From: Flavobacterium circumlabens
GTDB lineage: Bacteria > Bacteroidota > Bacteroidia > Flavobacteriales > Flavobacteriaceae
Direction: 5' to 3'
NCBI RefSeq assembly: GCF_004345565.1
Contig: NZ_SLWA01000014.1
Span: 35,378-99,377, forward strand
Length of the DNA stretch: 64,000 bases
Shown: positions 18,013-25,704 of the stretch, one piece after another
Layout: each line of letters opens with the position of its first letter
Numbering within the stretch: position 1 is the stretch's first letter
Notes under the pieces: generated by a model
What the model was told of the DNA's origin: nothing
The model's input: the letters and a program-made list of their open reading frames with translations, nothing else
The model's database searches: none
Translations under genes and position numbers: made by a program

Positions 18013-20058
18013 ATGAAAAATATTTACAATATCAATATAAATCGTTTGACAATTTTATTGTTCCTATTAGCAATAAATTTTACATATTCACAAACTTACA
18101 CAAGCTGGATAACCGGAAGCAATTCGGATGTTAATGCCACTACAACAGGCGGTACATGTTTAATGGGAGGCGGCACAGACAATGATGATGCAATAAAATG
18201 GATGATACAAAAATCAGGTGGTGGAGATTTTGTTGTTATCAGATCTACTGGTACAGCAGGTTACAATGATTATATCTATGGATTGGGAGCGGTAAACTCT
18301 GTAGAAACAATTCTAATAGATAGCAGGACAAAGGCTGGTATTGCAGAAATTGCAACAAAAATTAGAAATTCTGAAGCGCTATTTATTGCGGGTGGGGATC
18401 AGGCTACTTATGTCTCTTATTGGAAAGATACTCCTGTTGAAGATGCCATAAATTATCTTATCAATACAAAGAAAGTACCTGTTGGAGGAACCAGTGCCGG
18501 ATGTGCTATTCAGGGTAAATATTATTATAGTGCGGCAAATTCAAGTGTTACCTCAGCTCAGGCCCTGGCTAATCCGTATAACTCAGACATGACCATCGGG
18601 GCAAATGATTTTCTAAACAATCCAATAATGGCTAATCTAATTACAGATACACACTACAATAATCCTGATCGCCGAGGAAGACAAACCGCTTTTATTGCCA
18701 GAATGTGGAAAGATTTAGGTACCGGATTGAATGCTAAGGGAATTGGAGTTTATGAAAAAACGGCAGTTTGTATTGACCAGAATGGTATCGCTAAGGTTTT
18801 TGCTCCTGCAAGCGCAAACTATGCTTATTTTTATCAGTTTGATACCAGTTCCATACCAGAAACGGTAACTTCCGGCTCTGCTTTAACCTGGAACAATACC
18901 GGAAAAGGAGTCAGGATCATGAAAATTGAAGGAGATACTACGGGGTCGACTACACTAAATTTAAACGACTGGACGACAGTTTCAGGTTCTAAAGCAAGTT
19001 ATGGTGTGATTAAAGTAATTAATGGAACTTTGACAGAAACATTAGGTACTGCACCATCTGGCTGCCCTACTCCTGCAAACTTAACTGCAGGCAGCATAAC
19101 AACTAATTCTGCAATCCTTAATTGGGCCGGTTCAGCAACAAATTATACTGTAAAATATAAAGCAAACAGTTCCTCAACCTGGACAACACTTAGCGCGACA
19201 ACAACGACTTTTGTTAATCTGACAAGTTTAAATGCTAATACTGGTTATAATGTTGAAGTTTATGGTAATTGTACTAGTGGTTCTTCTACTGCGGCATCGC
19301 TAAATTTCACCACAACTTCTGGTGGGGGCGGTACAGTGACCTATTGTTCTTCTAAAGGCAGTGATGTCAGTAGGGAATGGATCAAAAAAGTGGCCATTGG
19401 CAGTATTAGTAATTTAAGTAATTCAAATGGAGGCTATGCTGATTTTTCTTCACAAGTTGCTAATATCTCTAAAGGAACAGCGACGACTTTGACATTAACG
19501 CCTGGATTTAGCGCAACGAGAAAATTATATTGGAAAGTATTTATAGATTTAAATAATAATGGTCTTTTTACAGATTCAGGAGAAGAGGTATATGCTGTTT
19601 TTAGCAGCCAGACTCTGACACCTCAGATCACTATACCATCATCAGCGGCTGTTGCTAGTATAAGAATGCGAATCATAATGAGTTATAACTCGATTACATC
19701 TTCTTGTGGCACATATAATTATGGAGAAACAGAAGATTATACATTGAATGTTTCAGGCGGAACTGCAAAATTTATGGAAAGTAAAAGTAGGCAAGAGACT
19801 AATACTGCAATTGTTGTTTACCCAAATCCGGCCGTAGATATCCTTAAAATTGATTTTGCATTGGCAGAAAAAAAGGATATTCAGGTTTCTATTTATGATA
19901 TGAATGCTTCGCTTGTAAAAACAATCATTGCAAAGGGGAACCTGGGGCAAAATAACGTAGAGGTAAACGTTTCAGATTTAAAGGCGGGTCAATACCTACT
20001 TTATATCCGAAGGGGGCAAGAAGTCATAAAACGCTCTAAATTTATAATAGCAAAATAA
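18013..20058 (+). CDS. T9SS-secreted cyanophycinase-like serine peptidase (family S51)
   Basis: 681 residues. Signal peptide to about residue 26 (FTYS/Q), then a peptidase S51 domain (about 30-345) with LMGGGTDNDDAIKW, FIAGGDQATYV, the nucleophile elbow GGTSAGC (Ser161), DTHYNNPDRRGRQ (His214) and IGVYEKTAV (Glu248). A fibronectin type III domain (about 355-436), a GEVED domain (about 444-580, ending YNYGETEDYTLNV) and a T9SS C-terminal sorting domain (about 602-681, VYPNPAVDILKIDF to IIAK) follow. S51 cyanophycinases cut multi-L-arginyl-poly-L-aspartate to beta-Asp-Arg. A secreted form implies attack on extracellular polymer. It lies 3' to the SusCD-peptidase cluster on the other strand and shares its upstream element. 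The S51 family also includes aspartyl dipeptidases, so the substrate is inferred. Confidence 0.85.
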   Translation: MKNIYNININRLTILLFLLAINFTYSQTYTSWITGSNSDVNATTTGGTCLMGGGTDNDDAIKWMIQKSGGGDFVVIRSTGTAGYNDYIYGLGAVNSVETILIDSRTKAGIAEIATKIRNSEALFIAGGDQATYVSYWKDTPVEDAINYLINTKKVPVGGTSAGCAIQGKYYYSAANSSVTSAQALANPYNSDMTIGANDFLNNPIMANLITDTHYNNPDRRGRQTAFIARMWKDLGTGLNAKGIGVYEKTAVCIDQNGIAKVFAPASANYAYFYQFDTSSIPETVTSGSALTWNNTGKGVRIMKIEGDTTGSTTLNLNDWTTVSGSKASYGVIKVINGTLTETLGTAPSGCPTPANLTAGSITTNSAILNWAGSATNYTVKYKANSSSTWTTLSATTTTFVNLTSLNANTGYNVEVYGNCTSGSSTAASLNFTTTSGGGGTVTYCSSKGSDVSREWIKKVAIGSISNLSNSNGGYADFSSQVANISKGTATTLTLTPGFSATRKLYWKVFIDLNNNGLFTDSGEEVYAVFSSQTLTPQITIPSSAAVASIRMRIIMSYNSITSSCGTYNYGETEDYTLNVSGGTAKFMESKSRQETNTAIVVYPNPAVDILKIDFALAEKKDIQVSIYDMNASLVKTIIAKGNLGQNNVEVNVSDLKAGQYLLYIRRGQEVIKRSKFIIAK

Positions 20059-20140
20059 TTTTTTTGGTTTAAAGTATTTCCAGGTAATGGGATCAGTAGA
20101 TTTCGTCCTTTTTATTTGTGCCAGACATAGGTATGTTCAA

Positions 20141-20178
20141 ATTAGGAAGCTATTTTTCACATGAATACGCTTCCTAAT
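20141..20178. terminator. Hairpin between convergent genes
   Basis: ATTAGGAAGC (20141-20150) pairs with GCTTCCTAAT (20169-20178) across an 18-base loop, between the ends of the secreted cyanophycinase (+) and the Rossmann-fold gene (-). No strong T tract follows on either side, so it may be a weak bidirectional terminator. Confidence 0.5.
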
Positions 20179-20210
20179 ATTACCTATTTACTGATTTCTC
20201 TGCATTTGTG

Positions 20211-20774
20211 TTAATTCCGGGAATCAATTTCGATTACCGTTGTTAGCGCAAGGCTTGAAAAATCTAAAGCACTCAAAAAAGAAATCACCTTATTTTGTAC
20301 ATTTTGATCCTTTACTATATAAAAAAAATCAGTTTCGCCATAATTTTTTTCTTTGTTTTTTCCATTTATAGTTGAAGGTTGTAATTTATTAAAGATTTTT
20401 ACCACATGTGCATCTGGTAGGAGCGAAGCGATTTTTTCAGCAGAAGATTTCTCTATTATAATGGGTAGAGAAGAAGTTGAACATTCAAAATTAAAAATAG
20501 GATTATTAGTATGTAATATCAGTTTTTTTGACATATCAGGTAAATGGGATATTGATGATTCCAAATCTTCCCAATCGACAGATAATAGAATAATTTCTGC
20601 TATCGCCGCGTCGCATATATCAACCAATTTTACATTAGCGCCCATATTTTCAATTACTTCTTTCCAACAGTTCGTTTCCTTTGTATGGCTGATTAATACT
20701 TCGTAGCCTAATTTCGCAGCTCTATGGGCGTATTCCATATTTATAATTCCAATACCAATAATTCCTATTTTCAT
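20211..20774 (-). CDS. NADP-binding Rossmann-fold protein, F420-reductase-like
   Basis: 187 residues. It resembles the NADPH-dependent F420 reductase/ProC-type N-terminal domain: beta-alpha-beta opening MKIGIIGIGIINMEYAHRAA, then GYEVLISHTK (basic residue after the second strand, suggestive of NADP), IILLSVDWEDL and KLILHTNNP. The third Gly of the GxGxxG dinucleotide motif is Asn12, which is unusual and may weaken cofactor binding. The gene is 225 bases downstream of the permease on the same strand, with palindromes in between, so it is probably a separate unit. A role in the neighbouring peptide pathway is not evident. Confidence 0.6.
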   Translation of the reverse strand: MKIGIIGIGIINMEYAHRAAKLGYEVLISHTKETNCWKEVIENMGANVKLVDICDAAIAEIILLSVDWEDLESSISHLPDMSKKLILHTNNPIFNFECSTSSLPIIIEKSSAEKIASLLPDAHVVKIFNKLQPSTINGKNKEKNYGETDFFYIVKDQNVQNKVISFLSALDFSSLALTTVIEIDSRN

Positions 20775-20870
20775 TTTTTAAATATCTGTTTAATTTTAGA
20801 CAGTTAAGTTTGTTTTAGCAAATTTTTAATCAATCAATCATAATTGATTAAGAAATTAAATTTGTCTTAA

Positions 20871-20882
20871 ACACAGCTGTGT
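20871..20882. promoter_or_regulatory. Perfect 12-base palindrome ACACAGCTGTGT
   Basis: It lies about 97 bases upstream of the Rossmann-fold gene start and downstream of the permease stop. AACACAG recurs nearby at 20891-20897. It could be an operator for the Rossmann-fold gene; only the symmetry and position support this. Confidence 0.35.
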
Positions 20883-20999
20883 AGTATAAACACAGTCTGC
20901 TTTTTTTGGTAGATTAATTAGAATAGATTTAAAATAAATTCCAATCCTTATACAGATGGTGATCAATTGTATAATACATTGTTTATTTACTTTCTTAAA

Positions 21000-22388
21000 T
21001 TACCATTCAAACAATAATAGTGGTGGCAGCAGCAAAAGCATAGATGTGATTACCAAAAAAAGCAATAAATTCCGGCACCACTTAAACCATGTATTATAGG
21101 GTATTTTAGCTATAGTAAGGGCGCCCATTGTTACACCGCTAGTAGGGAGAATAATATTGGTTAAGCCATCTCCGAGTTGAAATGCCAAAACTGTAATCTG
21201 TCTGCTGATTCCTAAAATATCACTTATTGGAATTAAGATTGGCATTGTCAATGCAGCTTGTCCTGAACCTGATGGAATGAAAAAGTTTAGTAAAGATTGA
21301 AAAAACATCATAAATTCCACAGAAATAACTTTAGGAGTACCCTCCGTTATCGCCACAATAGAGTTTAAAATGGTGTCAATAATCTTACCTTCCTGGGTAA
21401 TAATCAAAAGTCCTTTGGCTAGGCCTATAACCAATGCAGCAGGCATCATTTCTTTGGCACCTTCGGTGAAATCATCGATAGCTTTGGAAATAGGTAATTG
21501 ATAAATTATCGCAGCCGTTAAGCCAAGTGCAAAGAATAATCCACAAATTTCAGTAATATACCAGGAATAAGCACTTACTCCATAAATCAAAATGATTATA
21601 GAGAAAAAAAGCGACAACAAGATGAGCTTTCTTCGAATGGTTAATTCCATATAATCCATTTCTACCATTGAATTGGTATCCTCTGACGTAGTTCCATATA
21701 ACAAGCTTTTTTCCGGATTTTTTTCAATTTTAATAGCGTACCGGGTAATAACAAAACAAGCTATCGCAGTTAGCGTAAACCACACAAATAATCTGTATTC
21801 CATGCCGCTAAAAATAGGTATTTGTGCAATTCCCTGAGCCACTCCAATGGTAAAAGGATTACTGAATGCACCTCCGAATCCTACTCCTGTGCCTACTATT
21901 GGAATTGCTGTTCCTACTATAGCATCATAGCCCATTGCTTTGGCCATTGGAACAGTAATTAAAATAAAAATTAATATTTCCTCACTCATCCCGAATGTGG
22001 CACCGGCAAATGAGAATAAAGTAATAATAGCAGGAACAATAAAAACTTTATATTTAGGGCGATTTTCGCTGAATTTGATGATATTAAAAAGACCGGCATT
22101 AATAGCTCCGGTACCATTTATTATTCCAAATGCGCCTCCGACTAAAAACACAAATGCAATGATTAAAGAGGCCAAAACAAATCCCTTTATAGGAGCGGAT
22201 AAAAATGCCTGTATTCCTTGTGGCTGCTGTGAAACACGTTTGTAAGAACCCGCAATTATTTTTTCAGTGTTATTGACAGTCTCTCTGTCAAATTGACCAG
22301 CAGGGATAATCCATGTTAATGCAATAAAAATCACTGTGATAACTAATATTATTGTTAGTGTGTCGGGAAATTTTTTGAATAGTTTCAT
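21000..22388 (-). CDS. YfcC/DcuC-family inner-membrane permease
   Basis: 462 residues with about 12 hydrophobic segments and the YfcC-family layout: LTIILVITVIFIALTWIIPAG near the N-terminus, GGAFGIINGTGAIN, GFGGAFSNPFTIGVAQ and PSGSGQAALTMPILIPISD, the last a re-entrant-loop-like Ser/Gly stretch. Family members carry C4-dicarboxylates, and in some firmicutes arginine/ornithine. It is the last gene of a - strand run behind SusC, SusD, isoaspartyl peptidase and cyanophycinase, 4 bases after the cyanophycinase stop, so import of beta-Asp-Arg dipeptide or arginine across the inner membrane is the simplest role. The actual substrate is not visible from sequence. Confidence 0.85.
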   Translation of the reverse strand: MKLFKKFPDTLTIILVITVIFIALTWIIPAGQFDRETVNNTEKIIAGSYKRVSQQPQGIQAFLSAPIKGFVLASLIIAFVFLVGGAFGIINGTGAINAGLFNIIKFSENRPKYKVFIVPAIITLFSFAGATFGMSEEILIFILITVPMAKAMGYDAIVGTAIPIVGTGVGFGGAFSNPFTIGVAQGIAQIPIFSGMEYRLFVWFTLTAIACFVITRYAIKIEKNPEKSLLYGTTSEDTNSMVEMDYMELTIRRKLILLSLFFSIIILIYGVSAYSWYITEICGLFFALGLTAAIIYQLPISKAIDDFTEGAKEMMPAALVIGLAKGLLIITQEGKIIDTILNSIVAITEGTPKVISVEFMMFFQSLLNFFIPSGSGQAALTMPILIPISDILGISRQITVLAFQLGDGLTNIILPTSGVTMGALTIAKIPYNTWFKWCRNLLLFLVITSMLLLLPPLLLFEW

Positions 22389-22392
22389 TTTT

Positions 22393-23286
22393 TTAAAGTT
22401 TAAATTTATCTCCCGGAAGAAGAATATTTACATTAATATTTTTGCCACCAAGAAAGCCATTTCTTGTTTTAATACTTTCTTTATTCAGATTTTCTAAAAG
22501 AATAACTTGTGACAGACCGGTTACCATTGCAGAATCACCCTGCACAATTATAGCAGTTGATTCATCAATACCAATGGCTTTTTTATCCGGATTTTCGAGC
22601 GTAACAGCCAATAATCTATTCATTCTCATACGATAGATGAAATGTTGGTCTATAATTGCAGACGGGAGTAATCCAAGGCCCTCTTTGATCTCAAAATTTT
22701 CAGCTTCAATAGTCTTGAATTCTCCCGTATAACCGGGGTGTTTATGCTCAATTCCGGTTATCATTTTATGGCTCATTACGGCTGCGCCTGCACTTGTTCC
22801 GGCAATTGTAGCTCCTTTTTTATACGCTTCATGTATCGCATTATAAGCTGAAGTATACAGAACCTTATCCATAAATAAATTTTGATCACCTCCGGTAATG
22901 TAAATTAATGTTGCTTTTTTTAAAGAGTCAATTTGAGGTTTACTTTGTAATTCTTTTTTAAAATTAAATGATTTTATTTTGTCAGGATTTATGCCAATTG
23001 CAACGAATTCTTTTTTAGCGTAATATGCGGCAGAATCGGGCTGCTCGCTCGCCATGGGCAGTATTGCGATAAAATTATCTTCTTTTAATCCACTAACATT
23101 TATTAGTTCCTGTAATAGCAATTTAGATTTTTTTCCACCCCCAATTATAAATAATTTTCCTTTGGAAGTATTTCTTATGTTTTTTTCTTTTTTGAAATTG
23201 TTTTGAGTTGCATAACTTTTCTGAGCTGATTTGCATGAAAGGCCAATCAGGGTGAGCAGGATCAATAATAATTTTACAGTTTTCAT
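22393..23286 (-). CDS. Cyanophycinase-like lipoprotein (peptidase S51)
   Basis: 297 residues. A lipoprotein signal ends LIGLSC (Cys18) followed by KSAQK, with no acidic stretch, so a periplasm-facing anchor is likelier than the surface. The S51 domain has LFIIGGGKKS, TLIYITGGDQNLF, the elbow IAGTSAGAAV (Ser165), IIDQHFIYRMRMNRL (His215) and AIGIDESTAI (Glu242). The 27-residue His-to-Glu spacing equals that of Synechocystis CphB (His174, Glu201, from memory), which supports a true cyanophycinase. It would trim cyanophycin fragments taken up by SusCD into beta-Asp-Arg. Gaps of 4 and 5 bases to its neighbours indicate an operon. Confidence 0.88.
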   Translation of the reverse strand: MKTVKLLLILLTLIGLSCKSAQKSYATQNNFKKEKNIRNTSKGKLFIIGGGKKSKLLLQELINVSGLKEDNFIAILPMASEQPDSAAYYAKKEFVAIGINPDKIKSFNFKKELQSKPQIDSLKKATLIYITGGDQNLFMDKVLYTSAYNAIHEAYKKGATIAGTSAGAAVMSHKMITGIEHKHPGYTGEFKTIEAENFEIKEGLGLLPSAIIDQHFIYRMRMNRLLAVTLENPDKKAIGIDESTAIIVQGDSAMVTGLSQVILLENLNKESIKTRNGFLGGKNINVNILLPGDKFKL

Positions 23287-23291
23287 TTTTT

Positions 23292-24251
23292 TTAAAGATT
23301 AAATTCTTCTTCCTTATCCCAAATAAAAACTTTTTTCTCCTTATTTTTCTGACTCACATAACCTCTGTACATACCTTCAGAGTTATATGAAAAGCTAATA
23401 CCTCCGTTTTTGTCTATTGCAATAACACCGCCATCTCCTCCTAAACCTGTTAAATGCTCTTTTATGGTAATGGTGGTAGCTTCATTCAAAGTCATGTTTC
23501 CGAATTCCATCATATTTGAGATTCTTGAAGCGACAGTTCCCCGAATGAAAAATTCTCCTACACCTGTACAGGAAACACCACAGGTTTGATTTTTGGCATA
23601 CGTTCCACTTCCAATTATGGCAGAATCACCAATGCGTCCGTCTAATTTATTGGTCATTCCTCCCGTAGAGGTGGCTGCTGCAATATTCCCATATTGATCA
23701 ATAGCAACAGCGCCAACAGTTCCCATTTTTAAATTCGTATGATCTAAGAATGTTGATGTTTCGGATATTTTTTTAGCTTCTTCAAGTTGTTCTTTTCTAA
23801 AAATAGTATCAAAATAATTATTTTCGACCATTTCATGTCCTGTTTCCCGGGCTAATTGGTCGGCTGCTTCTCCTGAGATCATTACGATATCTTTATTAAA
23901 CAGTAGTGTTTTGGCAAATAATACCGGGTTTTTAATTTTTTGACTATTGGCTACAGCGCCAGCCTCAAGCGTTTCACCGTTCATTATAGACGCTTCCAGT
24001 AAATGTTTTCCAGATCTGGAATAAACGGCTCCTTTTCCGGCATTGAAATGAATGCTATTTTCTAAAGCCACAACAGCGGCACAAACGGCTTCAATTGCAG
24101 TTCCCCCTTTTGCCAAAACAGCTTCTCCCTTGTCAATACTGTTTTTTAAGTCATTTATAATTAGTTTTTTTTCTGATTCGGACAAGTTTTCTTCTGTTAT
24201 TACTCCTGCACCTCCATGTATACAAAGGGCGTATGGTGTTTGTTTTGTCAT
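23292..24251 (-). CDS. Isoaspartyl peptidase / plant-type L-asparaginase
   Basis: 319 residues, no signal peptide, so cytoplasmic. Ntn-hydrolase of the IaaA type: IHGGAG (11-16), FNAGKGAVYSRSG (69-81), the autocleavage site KMGTVGAVAID with nucleophile Thr178, and the C-terminal subunit motifs GGMTNKLDGRIGDSAIIGSG and GTGEF-like CTGVGEFFIRG. These enzymes split beta-aspartyl dipeptides, including beta-Asp-Arg from cyanophycin, into free Asp and Arg. It stands between a SusD and a cyanophycinase gene, 5 bases from the latter, so this role fits the context. Length is normal for the family. Confidence 0.93.
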   Translation of the reverse strand: MTKQTPYALCIHGGAGVITEENLSESEKKLIINDLKNSIDKGEAVLAKGGTAIEAVCAAVVALENSIHFNAGKGAVYSRSGKHLLEASIMNGETLEAGAVANSQKIKNPVLFAKTLLFNKDIVMISGEAADQLARETGHEMVENNYFDTIFRKEQLEEAKKISETSTFLDHTNLKMGTVGAVAIDQYGNIAAATSTGGMTNKLDGRIGDSAIIGSGTYAKNQTCGVSCTGVGEFFIRGTVASRISNMMEFGNMTLNEATTITIKEHLTGLGGDGGVIAIDKNGGISFSYNSEGMYRGYVSQKNKEKKVFIWDKEEEFNL

Positions 24252-24344
24252 TTTTATATTTTAAATAGTAAGATAAAATAGAGACTACCGATTTAAGCAT
24301 TGTGAATAATAGAGGTCAGATCGGTAGCCTCAGTTTTGTGTATT

Positions 24345-25694
24345 TTAGTATCCGGGATTTTGTTCTATCATTCCCTTCGATACCGTTATTTCGTTTTGGG
24401 GTATAGGATAAACATTTCTAAACGTATCAATACCTAAAATGGTTTGCGCTTTGTTTAGTCGTACAACATCAAACCAGCGATGCCCTTCAAAACCTAATTC
24501 TCTCGCTCTTTCGCTTAAAAGAATAGTAACAAACGAATCAAAATCAGGAACGTCAGTCAGAAGGATAGGTTTTGCCGGTAACGCTCTGGCTCTAACTACA
24601 TTTAAATCAATTAAAGCAGTCGTCAGATCTGTCTGATTTTTTCTTGCCAGTGCTTCGGCTCTGATAAGATATATTTCAGAAAGTTTGATAATAATGGCAT
24701 TGGCATCAATTTCGCTATCGCGCGATCCGTATTTTTCAACAAAAACTACTTTGCCGGAATTATAATAAAGATTAGCTCTTGGGTCATTATCCATACTCAT
24801 AGGCTTGAAATAACTGTTAAAATTTGCAGAAACTTCTGGTGGTGATATCGATAAAAATTCAGTTAAACTGTTACCGTCAATTCCTAGAAATTGCAATTCA
24901 AAAATAGCTTCACCTGACCCTTCTGTATCATAAATATCATTGTATCTGGCATTTAATTGATAGCTGCTATTAGAAATTACTTTTGTCGCATACAGAATAG
25001 CATTGTCATAATCTCCTTTGTACAGATATACTCTTGCCAGCAAAGCCTCAACAGCTGTTTTGGAAACTAAAAATCTATTGGCATTATTTTTTAATAAAGT
25101 TTGTGCCAGCGTAAGATCGTTAATAATTTGCTGATACGAAGCTGCAACGGATGATCGCGGTAGTAACAATGCGGTTTTAGCATCAAGAAATTGTGTGGAA
25201 ACCGGAATGCCAAATTTTGAATTGGGTTTTGTAAATTCTCCAAATTGCCTCAAGGCATCAAAATGTCCTAAAGCTCTGAAAAATAAAGCGTTTCCTTTTG
25301 AATCATTATCCACAAGATTTAGTTCTTCCATCTGGCTCAGAATCAAATTACTTGCATTTACCAAGGCATAAACATCTACCCAATTATTTTGAATATAGGT
25401 ATTAGAAGTAGGTACAATTGCTTTGTCTAATTGGGAAAAACGTTCCTGAAAACCTGTGGCATCGGCAATACCTCCGGTTAATTCCTGGGCCAGAATAAAT
25501 TCGCCGCCATAATAAGTACCGCTTTGCATCTTGTCATAGAGGCCAACTACTGCAGATTTTAGAGAAATTAAATCTGTTATGGCTTGTTCGGAGCGAATTT
25601 CATCATCTAGTTTGGTTTCAAGTACATCATCACAACTTGTTGCAGAAATGAGGAGTAAACCACATAGCAAAAATGGAATATATATTTTTTTCAT
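24345..25694 (-). CDS. SusD/RagB-like lipoprotein (cyanophycin-type locus)
   Basis: 449 residues, on the short side for SusD proteins. Lipobox SATSC (Cys21) is followed by DDVLETKLDDE, an acidic surface-export signal. Typical segments are GNALFFRALGHFDALRQFGEF, EIYLIRAEALARKNQ, LLSERARELGFEGHRWFDVVRL and the ending YPIPQNEITVSKGMIEQNPGY. It should capture the ligand for the SusC encoded 10 bases upstream. Short SusD proteins paired with peptidases are known for RagB-type peptide importers, which fits a polypeptide ligand here; that is inference. Confidence 0.93.
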   Translation of the reverse strand: MKKIYIPFLLCGLLLISATSCDDVLETKLDDEIRSEQAITDLISLKSAVVGLYDKMQSGTYYGGEFILAQELTGGIADATGFQERFSQLDKAIVPTSNTYIQNNWVDVYALVNASNLILSQMEELNLVDNDSKGNALFFRALGHFDALRQFGEFTKPNSKFGIPVSTQFLDAKTALLLPRSSVAASYQQIINDLTLAQTLLKNNANRFLVSKTAVEALLARVYLYKGDYDNAILYATKVISNSSYQLNARYNDIYDTEGSGEAIFELQFLGIDGNSLTEFLSISPPEVSANFNSYFKPMSMDNDPRANLYYNSGKVVFVEKYGSRDSEIDANAIIIKLSEIYLIRAEALARKNQTDLTTALIDLNVVRARALPAKPILLTDVPDFDSFVTILLSERARELGFEGHRWFDVVRLNKAQTILGIDTFRNVYPIPQNEITVSKGMIEQNPGY

Positions 25695-25704
25695 GATTTA
25701 GATT

